Positions 44,421-51,892 of a stretch of DNA of 51,892 nucleotides are shown piece by piece. Under the pieces are notes generated by a model. The model was not told the origin of the DNA. It worked only from the letters and a program-made list of their open reading frames with translations, and searched no databases. This stretch comes from CAZIVO01 sp964542765. Its GTDB lineage: Bacteria; Planctomycetota; UBA1135; UBA2386. Where the stretch lies: NCBI GenBank assembly GCA_964542765.1, contig CAZIVO010000010.1:1-51892 (forward strand), read 5' to 3'. Each line of letters opens with the position of its first letter. The stretch's first letter is position 1. Position numbers and translations under genes: made by a program.

Positions 44421-45055
44421 GTCAGAGGATGGCTTTCGATGTGTGCGGTGAGACGGCGAAGAGCTTGGCCGCGATGGCTGATGGAGTCTTTTTCCTCAGG
44501 CGACAATTCCGCAAAGCTTGTTGGCGAGAGTTGGTTGGCATGTTCTTGCGACGAGAAGATGGGATCATAGCCAAATCCTCCGGAACCCTGTGCCGCCATG
44601 AGGATCGTTCCTTCGCAATACTCCTCGAAGGTGGCGATGATTTCACCATCCTTGTCGACGAGGCAGATGCAACAGACAAAGCGTGCCGAACGCTGATCGG
44701 CACTGACAGCTTCCATTTCACGCAAGAGTTTGGAGATTCGATCCTCATCGTTGGCATCAACTCCTGCATAGCGAGCGGAGTGGATGCCGGGGCGACCGCC
44801 GAGCGCGTCAACGCAAAGGCCGGAGTCATCACCGATGGCTGGCGTGCCAGTGGCGCGTGCCAGGGTGGCGGCCTTCTTCATGGCATTGCCGAAAAAGTCC
44901 GGCGCGTCTTCGATGATCTGGATTGGCTCGGCCAAATCCTTGAGGGTTCGCAATTCGTAGCCCAGCGGCGAAAGGATACGGCGAAGTTCCTCAGCCTTTT
45001 TCTTGTTAGCCGTAGCAACCCAAAGGAGAGCGTCGCCGTCACTCATTTTCTTCAC
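44417..45055 (-). CDS. rdgB: XTP/dITP diphosphatase RdgB
   Basis: About 212 residues, a house-cleaning enzyme that removes inosine and xanthosine triphosphates. The N-terminal ATANKKKAEEL, the central AIGDDSGLCVDALGGRPG and the GSGGFGYDPIF motif are all typical, and SHRGQALRRL closes the protein. GTG 45055 overlaps the rph stop as GTGA; ATG 45046 three codons later is the alternative start. Confidence 0.95.
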   Translation of the reverse strand: MKKMSDGDALLWVATANKKKAEELRRILSPLGYELRTLKDLAEPIQIIEDAPDFFGNAMKKAATLARATGTPAIGDDSGLCVDALGGRPGIHSARYAGVDANDEDRISKLLREMEAVSADQRSARFVCCICLVDKDGEIIATFEEYCEGTILMAAQGSGGFGYDPIFSSQEHANQLSPTSFAELSPEEKDSISHRGQALRRLTAHIESHPLT

Positions 45056-45771
45056 AGCCCAAGCGCGGCACGTTGAACTCCGAGAACTTTTTCGCACGAT
45101 GCGCGAGCCATCTCCAGCATTTGAGTGAACTGATCCTGATCGAAGAGGGATCCCTCTGCGGATGCTTGGATTTCAACGAGTTGGTTGTTGGACGTGCTGA
45201 CGACGTTCATGTCTACGTCGGCCCCGTGGTCTTCACTGTAATCGAGGTCCACGGTCGGCGTGCCTGCGACGAGGCCTACAGACATGGCGGTGACCATGTT
45301 CTCCATCGGCCATTTCCGAATCCGCCGCTTTTCCTCGAGGTAGAGAAGGGCATCATAGAGTGCGACACATGACCCATTGATAGCTGTTGTTCGGGTGCCT
45401 CCATCGGCCGAGAGAACGTCGCAGTCGACCCAGATGGTCATCTCCGGGAGTTCCTTGAGATTGATAACGCTTCGAAGACTGCGCCCGATGAGGCGTTGAA
45501 TTTCCTGGGAACGACCATCGATTCGGCCCTGGCGGCCATCGCGAGGTTTGCGACTGTGGGTCGAGCCCGGCAGCATGGAATACTCGGCCGTGAGCCATGC
45601 GCCGCCTTTGCCATGGAGCCATGCCGGTGCCTTATCGGTGAAAGATACCGTGCAGAGACACTTGGTCTCGCCAGCTTCTGCCAAGACCGATCCTGGTGTA
45701 TTTCCTGTGAATCCGCGCGTGAACTTCAGCGGGCGAATCTCATCGTTCTTCCGGTCATAAGAGCGTTTCAA
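45052..45771 (-). CDS. rph: Ribonuclease PH
   Basis: A 239-residue phosphorolytic 3'-5' exoribonuclease that trims tRNA precursors. The motifs are RGFTGNTPGSVLAEAGETK, LTAEYSMLPGSTHSR, GRSQEIQRLIGRSLR and DVLSADGGTRTTAI, all of which match the family. It starts at TTG 45771, supported by a GAGAGGA ribosome site about eight bases upstream. First gene of the rph-rdgB-lepA-lepB-lptB operon, all on the minus strand with overlaps or short gaps. Confidence 0.95.
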   Translation of the reverse strand: MKRSYDRKNDEIRPLKFTRGFTGNTPGSVLAEAGETKCLCTVSFTDKAPAWLHGKGGAWLTAEYSMLPGSTHSRKPRDGRQGRIDGRSQEIQRLIGRSLRSVINLKELPEMTIWVDCDVLSADGGTRTTAINGSCVALYDALLYLEEKRRIRKWPMENMVTAMSVGLVAGTPTVDLDYSEDHGADVDMNVVSTSNNQLVEIQASAEGSLFDQDQFTQMLEMARASCEKVLGVQRAALGL

Positions 45772-45877
45772 TCAGAAGTCCTCTCAGAAAAAGGCGACGC
45801 AGCGTAACCCGGAGATCCTGTGAGATCCGTAGCGAGTCGACGCAAAATCTGGGTGAAGCGGCAGTTCCTCGAGCTCT

Positions 45878-47110
45878 TCAGATGGGCTCGCCGGTCAGCG
45901 AGGCCCGTGGCTTGGCCGGTCCAACGAGCTTCTGGAGGCAGGCGCGTAACCTCCTGATACTGAATGGCTTGAGGAGTTCTATCTGGCGATTCTGGAACTG
46001 CTTCGGAATGGTTGGCGCGCCTGATTTTTGCGCTAACACGAGGGCTTTTAGCTCTGGATTGGTGGTGAAGGCCTCTTCGACGAAATCGCTGGAGAGAGGT
46101 CGCCGGGCGCCGCTCCCCAGAATCATGAGTTCGAAACGCTCTGGAGTGGCCATGAACAGCTCCCTTGCAGCGACACCATCCGAGCAGGCGACGATATGCC
46201 TCCCCGAGTCTTTCAGTTCGCGAGCGATCACCGAGCGGACCGAAGGGTCACCTTCGAGCACCAAGACGCCGCCGAAGCCGTGTTTCTTTTGAGGCGGCAG
46301 GGGCTCCTTCTCGACCTCTTTTGGAGCCTGCCGCTCGACTGTCCGCAACGCGAAGTTCGCGGTGGTGGTAAGGCCGGGCGTGTGATCCAGGGATAGATTG
46401 ATCGCCTGGGATTCGAGCAAGTTTTGTGCAGCGACATAGCCCAGGTAGGGCTTGCCGGGTGCCGCCCCGGGCGTGGTTTTTGCATTCTCATCCGCTTGGG
46501 CCTGAATTTCCATTCGGATCAACAGGTCTTTGCCATCATCGATATGCGTTGATGCCTGCAGGATGAGGGTGACAGCTTCAGCTTCCAGCGCCAGCACCGT
46601 CTCGATGAGAAACATGATTGCCGAGTAGAGGGCGTGCCTCTCCGTCATTGCGAGAGGCAGTGTGGATCCGAAGCGGAGCTGCACCCGCAAATTACTTTCC
46701 AGGTGGCTTTCCAGATCCTGCCTCAGATCCACGAGGAGACTTTGCAAGTCCGTTGGCTCCAGCGAGGGCGGCCGCGACTTGCTGAACGAGGTGATCTTTT
46801 CGGTCAGAAGCCTCAGTCGGCGAACAGATTCCCAGAGCCTTCCCGCAGACTGCTCGACATCTTCGGGTTGGCCTAACGACTCGCAGAGGTACTGGGCGTG
46901 TCCCTCGACGCCGGTTGCGATGTTGGCGAGTTCATTGCCGATCTTTTCGGAGATGGCTTCGATATGTTCTGTTTCGCCAACGATGATCGCGTGGTGGTTG
47001 CCGTGCTGATGATCGCGCCGACTCCGCCTTCTTTGAGCCCACCAATGGTAGGCGAGAACGCATACGAACATGGCGGCTGCGCCGATCAGGATGCTGGCAG
47101 GTTCAAGCAA
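45878..47110 (-). CDS. Pseudokinase fused to a pseudoreceiver
   Basis: A 410-residue protein with an N-terminal membrane anchor, a segment aligning with the histidine kinase dimerisation helix, a HATPase-like region and a C-terminal receiver-like domain (about 290-400). The critical residues are all replaced: the phosphoacceptor histidine position reads serine (S54, in ISEKIGN), the N-box asparagine reads glutamate (FLIETVLAL), and the G1 DxGxG motif is missing. The receiver aspartate reads glycine (LMILGSG), although its LLKPFS lysine remains. It cannot do standard phosphotransfer, and likely acts as a scaffold or sensor. The start is TTG 47110, with ATG 47071 as an alternative. Confidence 0.65.
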   Translation of the reverse strand: MLEPASILIGAAAMFVCVLAYHWWAQRRRSRRDHQHGNHHAIIVGETEHIEAISEKIGNELANIATGVEGHAQYLCESLGQPEDVEQSAGRLWESVRRLRLLTEKITSFSKSRPPSLEPTDLQSLLVDLRQDLESHLESNLRVQLRFGSTLPLAMTERHALYSAIMFLIETVLALEAEAVTLILQASTHIDDGKDLLIRMEIQAQADENAKTTPGAAPGKPYLGYVAAQNLLESQAINLSLDHTPGLTTTANFALRTVERQAPKEVEKEPLPPQKKHGFGGVLVLEGDPSVRSVIARELKDSGRHIVACSDGVAARELFMATPERFELMILGSGARRPLSSDFVEEAFTTNPELKALVLAQKSGAPTIPKQFQNRQIELLKPFSIRRLRACLQKLVGPAKPRASLTGEPI

Positions 47111-47259
47111 GGCTTCGAGGTGGGGGGAAGGGGCCCCACAGGCTACTCCCTCAATGGTCGGAGCGGGCCTTTGTTTTTGCAGGTTTCCCGTGGCGTACCG
47201 ACCTGATTCAAGGTTCCGCTCGTGTTTGTGCGAGGCGCCCGCGCAACATCCGAGAGGTG

Positions 47260-48216
47260 TCAGCGTCCGTCCGCAGTCGGGTCACCGCCCAGGCGAAATT
47301 CGTGTTCGATCCACCCCAAGCATTGTCCGCCCGGGACACTAACAGTTTCGGTCCCGACGATGAGCGTGCCGCAAGATCGGATGAGAGTTGTGGCGACGAA
47401 ACTTCGATGACCGTTGCGGGCAACTTCCCAGCCGGGTGTGCCGTGATGCTTGATTCGATCTGGATTGTCGTGACCGAGGAACCTGATTCTCAAGCGATGA
47501 TCTCCGTGTCTATTGTCGATCTTGATCCGGAGCCGAATGGAGTGCTCGGCCTTTCGCCCCTCGAACTCCATTTTGCAGGGATACCCCTTCGGTCCGCGAC
47601 CGAGACGACCTTCGATGACCAGGAGGTCACGGAGCTTCCCCTGAACGAGAAGTTGTGGCTGGAGGAAGCCTGGATTGAATAGCCGCGGCCTTTCGCCGGC
47701 AACAGGCTCGAAGCCGTCTAACGTGCCGGCGTCAGCACGATCTTCGAAGCGGATGCAGTTCTCGGTGTGGACATCTTGTTTGCGATCGACGAGGAGGACC
47801 CCGTTCTTTCGAGAAAAGCGGATGCGAGCACCCCCAGAGGCGACGAGAAGATCGCGTTTTCGCCGCAATTCCTTGCCCTCAAATACGTCGGCGTGATCGT
47901 CGCTGATCTCGTCCGGAGCCGGAGTTTTGCAAAGGCTGATAACCTCTTCGAGAGCAACCATGACACCTCGCGCGGTGCCATCCTGGATGGTGCCTGCGAG
48001 GAGGTCCGCGCCTTGAATTTGCTCGAGCCGCAGCCGCGCTTGATCGGAACCCCGAGAATCGACTGCGACCCTCGCCTCGTGCAGCAGGAGTTTGAGGTTG
48101 ATGCGAGCATCGCAGCTTCCTGGTCCTGGAGCCTGGAAGGGCCCATCACCAGCGCTGGCAAGCAGGCCGTCTCGATCAGCCAGCGTCTTCGCGAGTCTGT
48201 CCGGATGGGGGTTCAA
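47260..48216 (-). CDS. Stand-alone protein resembling the GH38 mannosidase C-terminal domain
   Basis: A 318-residue protein. The second half carries features of the beta-sandwich C-terminal domain of GH38 alpha-mannosidases: RLRIKIDNRHGDHRLRIRFLG, then TLIRSCGTLIVG, then PGGQCLGWIEHEFRL near the end. The GH38 catalytic domain is absent, and the 318 residues match only part of an 800-1000 residue enzyme. The codon pattern is normal and TTG 48216 overlaps the methyltransferase stop as TTGA, so I read it as an intact coupled gene and not a random remnant, though a decayed fragment cannot be excluded. Confidence 0.6.
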   Translation of the reverse strand: MNPHPDRLAKTLADRDGLLASAGDGPFQAPGPGSCDARINLKLLLHEARVAVDSRGSDQARLRLEQIQGADLLAGTIQDGTARGVMVALEEVISLCKTPAPDEISDDHADVFEGKELRRKRDLLVASGGARIRFSRKNGVLLVDRKQDVHTENCIRFEDRADAGTLDGFEPVAGERPRLFNPGFLQPQLLVQGKLRDLLVIEGRLGRGPKGYPCKMEFEGRKAEHSIRLRIKIDNRHGDHRLRIRFLGHDNPDRIKHHGTPGWEVARNGHRSFVATTLIRSCGTLIVGTETVSVPGGQCLGWIEHEFRLGGDPTADGR

Positions 48217-48878
48217 GGTATTGCGATTTCGATGCAGTAGTGTCGGTCAGAAGACATGCTGACCACCGCATTCATCATGCCGGCTTCACGGACGGCTTCT
48301 TTGGCCTCGTCGAGTGTGAGCGCGGCACACAGGCTGGCGTGGAACATGGCCCGTTGTTCCTCCTTTGCTTCGGCGGCATAGAGGTCTACCAGACGCTGCA
48401 CGTCGCTTTCTTTTTCTGGGCGGCACAGATCTCGAACCAAGAGCGCCCCATCTGGACGAAGGACCCTGTGGGCCTCGCGAAGAAGGTCGACGGGATCAGG
48501 GATGTGGTGCAGCATGCCATTCGAGATCACCCCATCGAAGATGGAGTCTGCGAAGGGAAGGGCCTTGGCGTCAGCGCGTTGTAACCGGACTTGCTCGCTG
48601 ACTCCGGCGCGGCAGACCCTGTCTCGTGCAATCGCCAGCATCGACGCTGCCGCATCGATTCCGATGACACGAAGGTCAGGCGCGGTTTTAGCGAGGAGGA
48701 TGGGGATGTCGCCGGGGCCTGTTCCTATATCAAGGAGAAAGCCTTGCGATGTGCTGATCGTGGAAAAGCGGGATACCACCTCATGGTTAGCCTCTTCGTG
48801 ATCCATGTGAGCGTAGCTTTGAGCTTCGCTCGGCGAGTCCATGTATTCTGGTTCCAGTACCCGTTGCATCTCAGCCAC
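48213..48878 (-). CDS. Class I SAM-dependent methyltransferase
   Basis: A 221-residue Rossmann-fold methyltransferase. Motif I is LLDIGTGPGDI, motif II ends in GIDAAASML, and the catalytic-loop segment is FDGVISNGMLHHIPDP followed by RVLRPDGALLVRD. It is of the UbiE/COQ5 or small-molecule type; the substrate is unknown. The start is GTG 48878 or ATG 48869. Its stop overlaps the next start as TTGA, linking it to the GH38-C-like protein. Confidence 0.85.
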   Translation of the reverse strand: MAEMQRVLEPEYMDSPSEAQSYAHMDHEEANHEVVSRFSTISTSQGFLLDIGTGPGDIPILLAKTAPDLRVIGIDAAASMLAIARDRVCRAGVSEQVRLQRADAKALPFADSIFDGVISNGMLHHIPDPVDLLREAHRVLRPDGALLVRDLCRPEKESDVQRLVDLYAAEAKEEQRAMFHASLCAALTLDEAKEAVREAGMMNAVVSMSSDRHYCIEIAIP

Positions 48879-49020
48879 ATGCTACCCGTGACGGCTTCTC
48901 GTGGCCCCGGCGCGTCACCGCAAAAGATCGCTGATTGTTGCTGGCGGAACTGTGGGCATGGGGAGGATCGGATGTGCGCTGTTCGAGCCTGTCCGGGGGC
49001 TCTGCAATGCCATTCGATCT

Positions 49021-49707
49021 TCACATATGGAGCCGTAGGCCCACCCCGCGCACGGTCTGGAGGTGTTCGGGGCTTTGGCGGTCGCGCTCGAACATTTTGC
49101 GCAGATTGAGAACGAGATTGTCCAGCGTTCGTGCGGAGGGCGGGGTGGCGGGCCCAAAGAGATGCCGGACGCACTCGGCCCGAGAGACAACTTCGTTGGG
49201 TTGGTTTGCGAGCAAGCGAAGAAGTTTGACCTCGCTGGAGGTGAGGGCGACCTCGCGACCGTCCCAGGTGACGGCGGAATGGCTGCGGAGGAGAATCTGA
49301 TTGCCACCGAAGAGCAACTTTCGCTCCCCCCCCCCGGCGGTCGGGGTGCGGCGAAGAAGGGCTCCGACCCGCAGCAAGAGTTCACGCAAGACGAAGGGCT
49401 TGCCGAGATAGTCATCGGCGCCGAGTTCCAGGCCGCGCACCCGATCCTGATCATTCGCTCGCGCCGAAAGGATGAGAACCGGTGTGTGATCGCCCCGCCT
49501 CCGCATTTCCTCAAGAACTTCGAAGCCGCTTTTCAGGGGGAGCATGATATCGAGAATGACGACATTGATGTCACCGTGGTTGAGCCGCTCAAGCGCCGCA
49601 GCTCCATCTCCAAGAAGTTCGGTCTCCCACCCTTCCAGATCGAGATTGTCACAGATCATCTCACCGAGCGGGGATTCATCTTCAACCACGAGACAGAGCC
49701 TGGTCAT
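49021..49707 (-). CDS. OmpR-family response regulator
   Basis: A 228-residue transcription factor with an intact receiver (D53 phosphoacceptor in VILDIMLP, switch lysine K103 in GKPF) and a C-terminal winged helix with TSSEVKLLRLL and RTLDNLVLNLRKMF. It should bind direct repeats as a phosphorylated dimer. ATG 49707 overlaps the kinase stop as ATGA, so kinase and regulator form a pair. Confidence 0.92.
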   Translation of the reverse strand: MTRLCLVVEDESPLGEMICDNLDLEGWETELLGDGAAALERLNHGDINVVILDIMLPLKSGFEVLEEMRRRGDHTPVLILSARANDQDRVRGLELGADDYLGKPFVLRELLLRVGALLRRTPTAGGGERKLLFGGNQILLRSHSAVTWDGREVALTSSEVKLLRLLANQPNEVVSRAECVRHLFGPATPPSARTLDNLVLNLRKMFERDRQSPEHLQTVRGVGLRLHM

Positions 49708-50741
49708 GCCGGCCGCCGTAGTGGAAGTTCGACAGTGAAGCAGGATCCTGTCTGCGCCCCCTTGCTGGAGACGGTCACGTCCCCTCCCTGCGCGCGCGCG
49801 AGTTCTCGCGCCAGATACAGGCCAAGCCCAGCGCCACCGATGTGCTCTGTTGCGCGCGCGCGATAGAACTTCTCGAAGATCTGCTCGATGTCCTCGCTAC
49901 TCAGCCCACAGCCTGTGTCGGAGACCGAAAGACGTGCAACGGATCCGTCAAGGACCAGCTCGACGGTGACCCTCCCACCTTCATCCGAATACTTGGCGGC
50001 GTTGTCGAGGAGGTTCAAGAAGATTGTTCGTATCGCCAGGGGGTCACGTTCGACCAAAGCATTTTCCATTCGGCCGATGTCGAGATGGATGCCCGCAGCT
50101 TCGAATTGTGGTTCGACATAGGCGATGGCAGCGCGAAGATCTTCGACGAGATCACCCTCGGCCGGATGCTGGGGATCCCCCTCGCTTCCCGCTACCGCCA
50201 TCAGATTTGCGACATCGTGATCGAGCTTGCCGACCTCTTGAAGCATCGCGCGCAAGTAGTGGTCTCTTTTTTGTTCCGGCATTGTTCCGGCCTGCAGCGA
50301 TTCGAGCCCGAGCCGTAGCGTGGTGATGGGTGTTTTGAGGGCGTGGGCGGCGCCTGCCAGGAACTGCTCCTGGAGTCGGCGAGTTCGTGCCTCGCGTTGT
50401 GAAGCTCGCCAGTAGAGGAGGGCACCGCCCAGCACCAGCAAGACGAAAACCATCCCTTCGGTGATGAACATCCAGCGCCGTCCAGCAGCCTCGTCGCTCG
50501 AACCCAGCGTCGCCGTGGCCCCCTCGGTATTTCCTTCGGCGAGATCGAGCAGGGCGCTTTCCAGCTTGCCGGTGGCATCGATCTGGTAATAGGTCCACCA
50601 GGCGACCTGCGCCAGGCAGGTCGCCACGACGACGAAGAACAAGATGGAGGTCGCGGGCAGTTTCACGGCAGGAAACAGCCTATCTCGATCGGAGGCCGAC
50701 CGCGACCTTGTGGTCGGCACATGGGCCAAGGCGGCCGTCAA
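49704..50741 (-). CDS. EnvZ-type sensor histidine kinase
   Basis: A 345-residue kinase with two membrane spans (about 33-50 and 93-110) flanking a short periplasmic loop (about 51-92). The phosphoacceptor is H133 in AAHALKTPI. The HATPase domain has NLLDNAAKYS, SDTGCGLS, an F-box with EKFYRA and GGAGLGLYL. All catalytic boxes are intact. The periplasmic loop is too small for a typical ligand domain, so it may sense membrane state or a partner. It is transcribed ahead of its OmpR-type partner, with the porin gene upstream. Confidence 0.9.
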   Translation of the reverse strand: MTAALAHVPTTRSRSASDRDRLFPAVKLPATSILFFVVVATCLAQVAWWTYYQIDATGKLESALLDLAEGNTEGATATLGSSDEAAGRRWMFITEGMVFVLLVLGGALLYWRASQREARTRRLQEQFLAGAAHALKTPITTLRLGLESLQAGTMPEQKRDHYLRAMLQEVGKLDHDVANLMAVAGSEGDPQHPAEGDLVEDLRAAIAYVEPQFEAAGIHLDIGRMENALVERDPLAIRTIFLNLLDNAAKYSDEGGRVTVELVLDGSVARLSVSDTGCGLSSEDIEQIFEKFYRARATEHIGGAGLGLYLARELARAQGGDVTVSSKGAQTGSCFTVELPLRRPA

Positions 50742-50836
50742 CTTTCTCCGGAGCGCGTGGATGGCCCAGGAGGATCAGGCGAAGCCGATCGGAAGATCAC
50801 CGTGAAGAGAATGTAGGAACAGCGGATGCTCGTGGC

Positions 50837-51892
50837 TCAGAATGTGACCTGGAAGCGCACTCCCAGCCCTTCTTGCGTGCCGACATCTTCGAGTTCAGTG
50901 CTGTCCAGGTTGAACATGACCCGAACGTTGGAGTTGAGATACCAGTTGACGCCCAGGGTGTTGCTCGAGATTTCACCACCGCCACCATCGGACAGATCGA
51001 TCGCGCTATGGCGCGCGACCAGTTCCCAGGCTCCGGAACCGCTGTCGCTGCCATACGCCGCGCTCGGTTTGATGCTTTCGAACACGCCGTCGGAAGTCTT
51101 GTAGCCGCGAGATTCTCCGGTCAGGGTGTAGGCGAACTGCAAGTAGTAAGCATCGAAGCTCGAATCGGCGGCATCATCCACGGAAGACTGCGTGTATTCG
51201 CCCTGGACCGAGAGGGCGCCGCTCAGATAGGCGGCTTCGAGGCCTAACAGCGTGACTTCGTCGGCATCGAGCTCCACAGCGAATTTGCTGAGGTTCGGCG
51301 CCAGATGCATGCTGCGGTTGTCCTTGTAGGAAACCTTGTCATCGTTGGGGCTGCGCAGGCTGGCCGCCATACCCAGATGCACCAGATGGGCTCCGCCGTC
51401 TTCGTAGATTGGCGTGCCGGTCACGCGTGCGGTGACATTGTATTCACCATCGCCCTTGCTGTTACCGTAGCTATCAGTGTCGCGGAAGATGCCGGCAGCA
51501 TAGGTCATGCTCTTTGTGTCACTGGCCCCCTTGTACATGAAGCCGGTGTTACGCACGGGGCTGAGACTGTTGCGCAGCGATCGTTCCATGAAGCTGATGT
51601 TGTTGGAACTGGTCTGTTCCTCGAGGCCGATGGGCTCCTTGAAGTGGCCTACCCGGAACTTGCCATTGCCGGGCAGTCCCTTGAGGCCAAGGTAGACGTC
51701 CTTGAAGTCGGCGTCGCCGCCACCGAAGTCATACTGAACCTTGAATTCGAGGTTGTCACCGATCGTTCCCTTGACGTTGAGGCGTGCGCGGCGGAACTCG
51801 TTGCCGTCGTCGAAGGAGTGTCCGGCGGTCTTCAGGTCGTCGTCGCCCGAGAGGGCGGACCAATCGTTGTGGATTCGCCCGCCGACCTTGAA
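50837..51892 (-). CDS. Phosphate-selective porin O/P family protein (partial)
   Basis: The C-terminal 351 residues of an outer-membrane beta-barrel, truncated at its N-terminus by the window edge. Recognisable parts are FRRARLNVKGTIGDNLEFKV, then GHFKEPIGLEEQTSS, FMERSLRNSL and VRNTGFM, which are hallmarks of the OprP/OprO family. The last residue is phenylalanine (FQVTF), the outer-membrane assembly signal. Codons are markedly C-rich at third positions, suggesting high expression. It is adjacent to a two-component pair, which may regulate it, by inference from gene order. Confidence 0.93.
   Translation of the reverse strand, partial: FKVGGRIHNDWSALSGDDDLKTAGHSFDDGNEFRRARLNVKGTIGDNLEFKVQYDFGGGDADFKDVYLGLKGLPGNGKFRVGHFKEPIGLEEQTSSNNISFMERSLRNSLSPVRNTGFMYKGASDTKSMTYAAGIFRDTDSYGNSKGDGEYNVTARVTGTPIYEDGGAHLVHLGMAASLRSPNDDKVSYKDNRSMHLAPNLSKFAVELDADEVTLLGLEAAYLSGALSVQGEYTQSSVDDAADSSFDAYYLQFAYTLTGESRGYKTSDGVFESIKPSAAYGSDSGSGAWELVARHSAIDLSDGGGGEISSNTLGVNWYLNSNVRVMFNLDSTELEDVGTQEGLGVRFQVTF

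Noticed and set aside
47257..48240. Plus-strand open frames opposite the GH38-C-like gene
   Set aside because: The minus-strand frame has coherent domain blocks and a start coupled to the methyltransferase; the plus-strand frames do not.
1..51892. CRISPR arrays, insertion sequences, phage or defence genes
   Set aside because: No repeated spacer pattern, transposase motif, integrase or restriction gene was seen across the window.

Overview
This 51.9 kb window is chromosomal and mostly housekeeping DNA, GC-rich, with no insertion sequence, phage gene, CRISPR array or defence island that I can see. The gene content points to a member of the Planctomycetota, probably a deep marine-type lineage (inference). 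The reasons are a chlamydia/planctomycete-style giant GreA, a 534-residue signal peptidase I with a large inserted domain, several secreted carboxypeptidase-regulatory-domain proteins, and a C-terminal beta-sandwich module shared by two secreted proteins. An outer-membrane porin, LptB, MurJ and lipoprotein signals indicate a diderm envelope.

Layout. 0.1-3.8 kb: a degenerate sigma54-type AAA+ regulator, an RluA pseudouridine synthase and an NtrB-like membrane histidine kinase. 3.7-9.1 kb: frataxin (cyaY), a lone MoxR ATPase, a TPR lipoprotein, fabI, and an operon of a hypothetical protein, a CopD-like membrane protein and mutY. 9.2-13.1 kb: gyrA and a yqeY-like gene, then an HSDL2-like reductase. 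13.1-16.7 kb: a secreted regulatory-domain protein, a purple-acid-phosphatase-like protein with altered metal ligands, and a NUDIX hydrolase. 16.9-18.6 kb: rpiA, sixA and a MESH1-like alarmone hydrolase. 18.8-21.2 kb: feoA, feoB and a small Cys-rich partner. 21.3-27.7 kb: two envelope proteins, murJ coupled to a metal permease, and a secreted M14 carboxypeptidase. 27.8-30.7 kb: citrate synthase, an ApaH-like phosphatase, an IMPase-family enzyme and a CAT-anticodon tRNA. 30.7-36.1 kb: a TPR protein, a DSD1-like PLP enzyme, an alpha/beta hydrolase, giant greA and a small basic protein with a clear terminator. 36.3-40.0 kb: a secreted EF-hand-loop protein and an orphan radical SAM enzyme. 40.2-45.8 kb: the tightly packed operon rph-rdgB-lepA-lepB-lptB. 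45.9-51.9 kb: a pseudokinase/pseudoreceiver, a stand-alone protein resembling the C-terminal part of GH38 mannosidases coupled to a methyltransferase, an OmpR/EnvZ-type two-component pair, and a phosphate-selective porin cut by the window edge.

Many operons are joined by four-base start/stop overlaps, unusually often with GTG or TTG starts. The most interesting observations are signalling proteins that keep their folds but have lost catalytic residues, a perfect 17-bp palindrome between gyrA and the mutY operon, the stand-alone GH38-C-like gene, and the giant GreA. I did not find a convincing wholly new multi-gene system; coordinates of several starts remain uncertain because TTG and GTG starts are common here.
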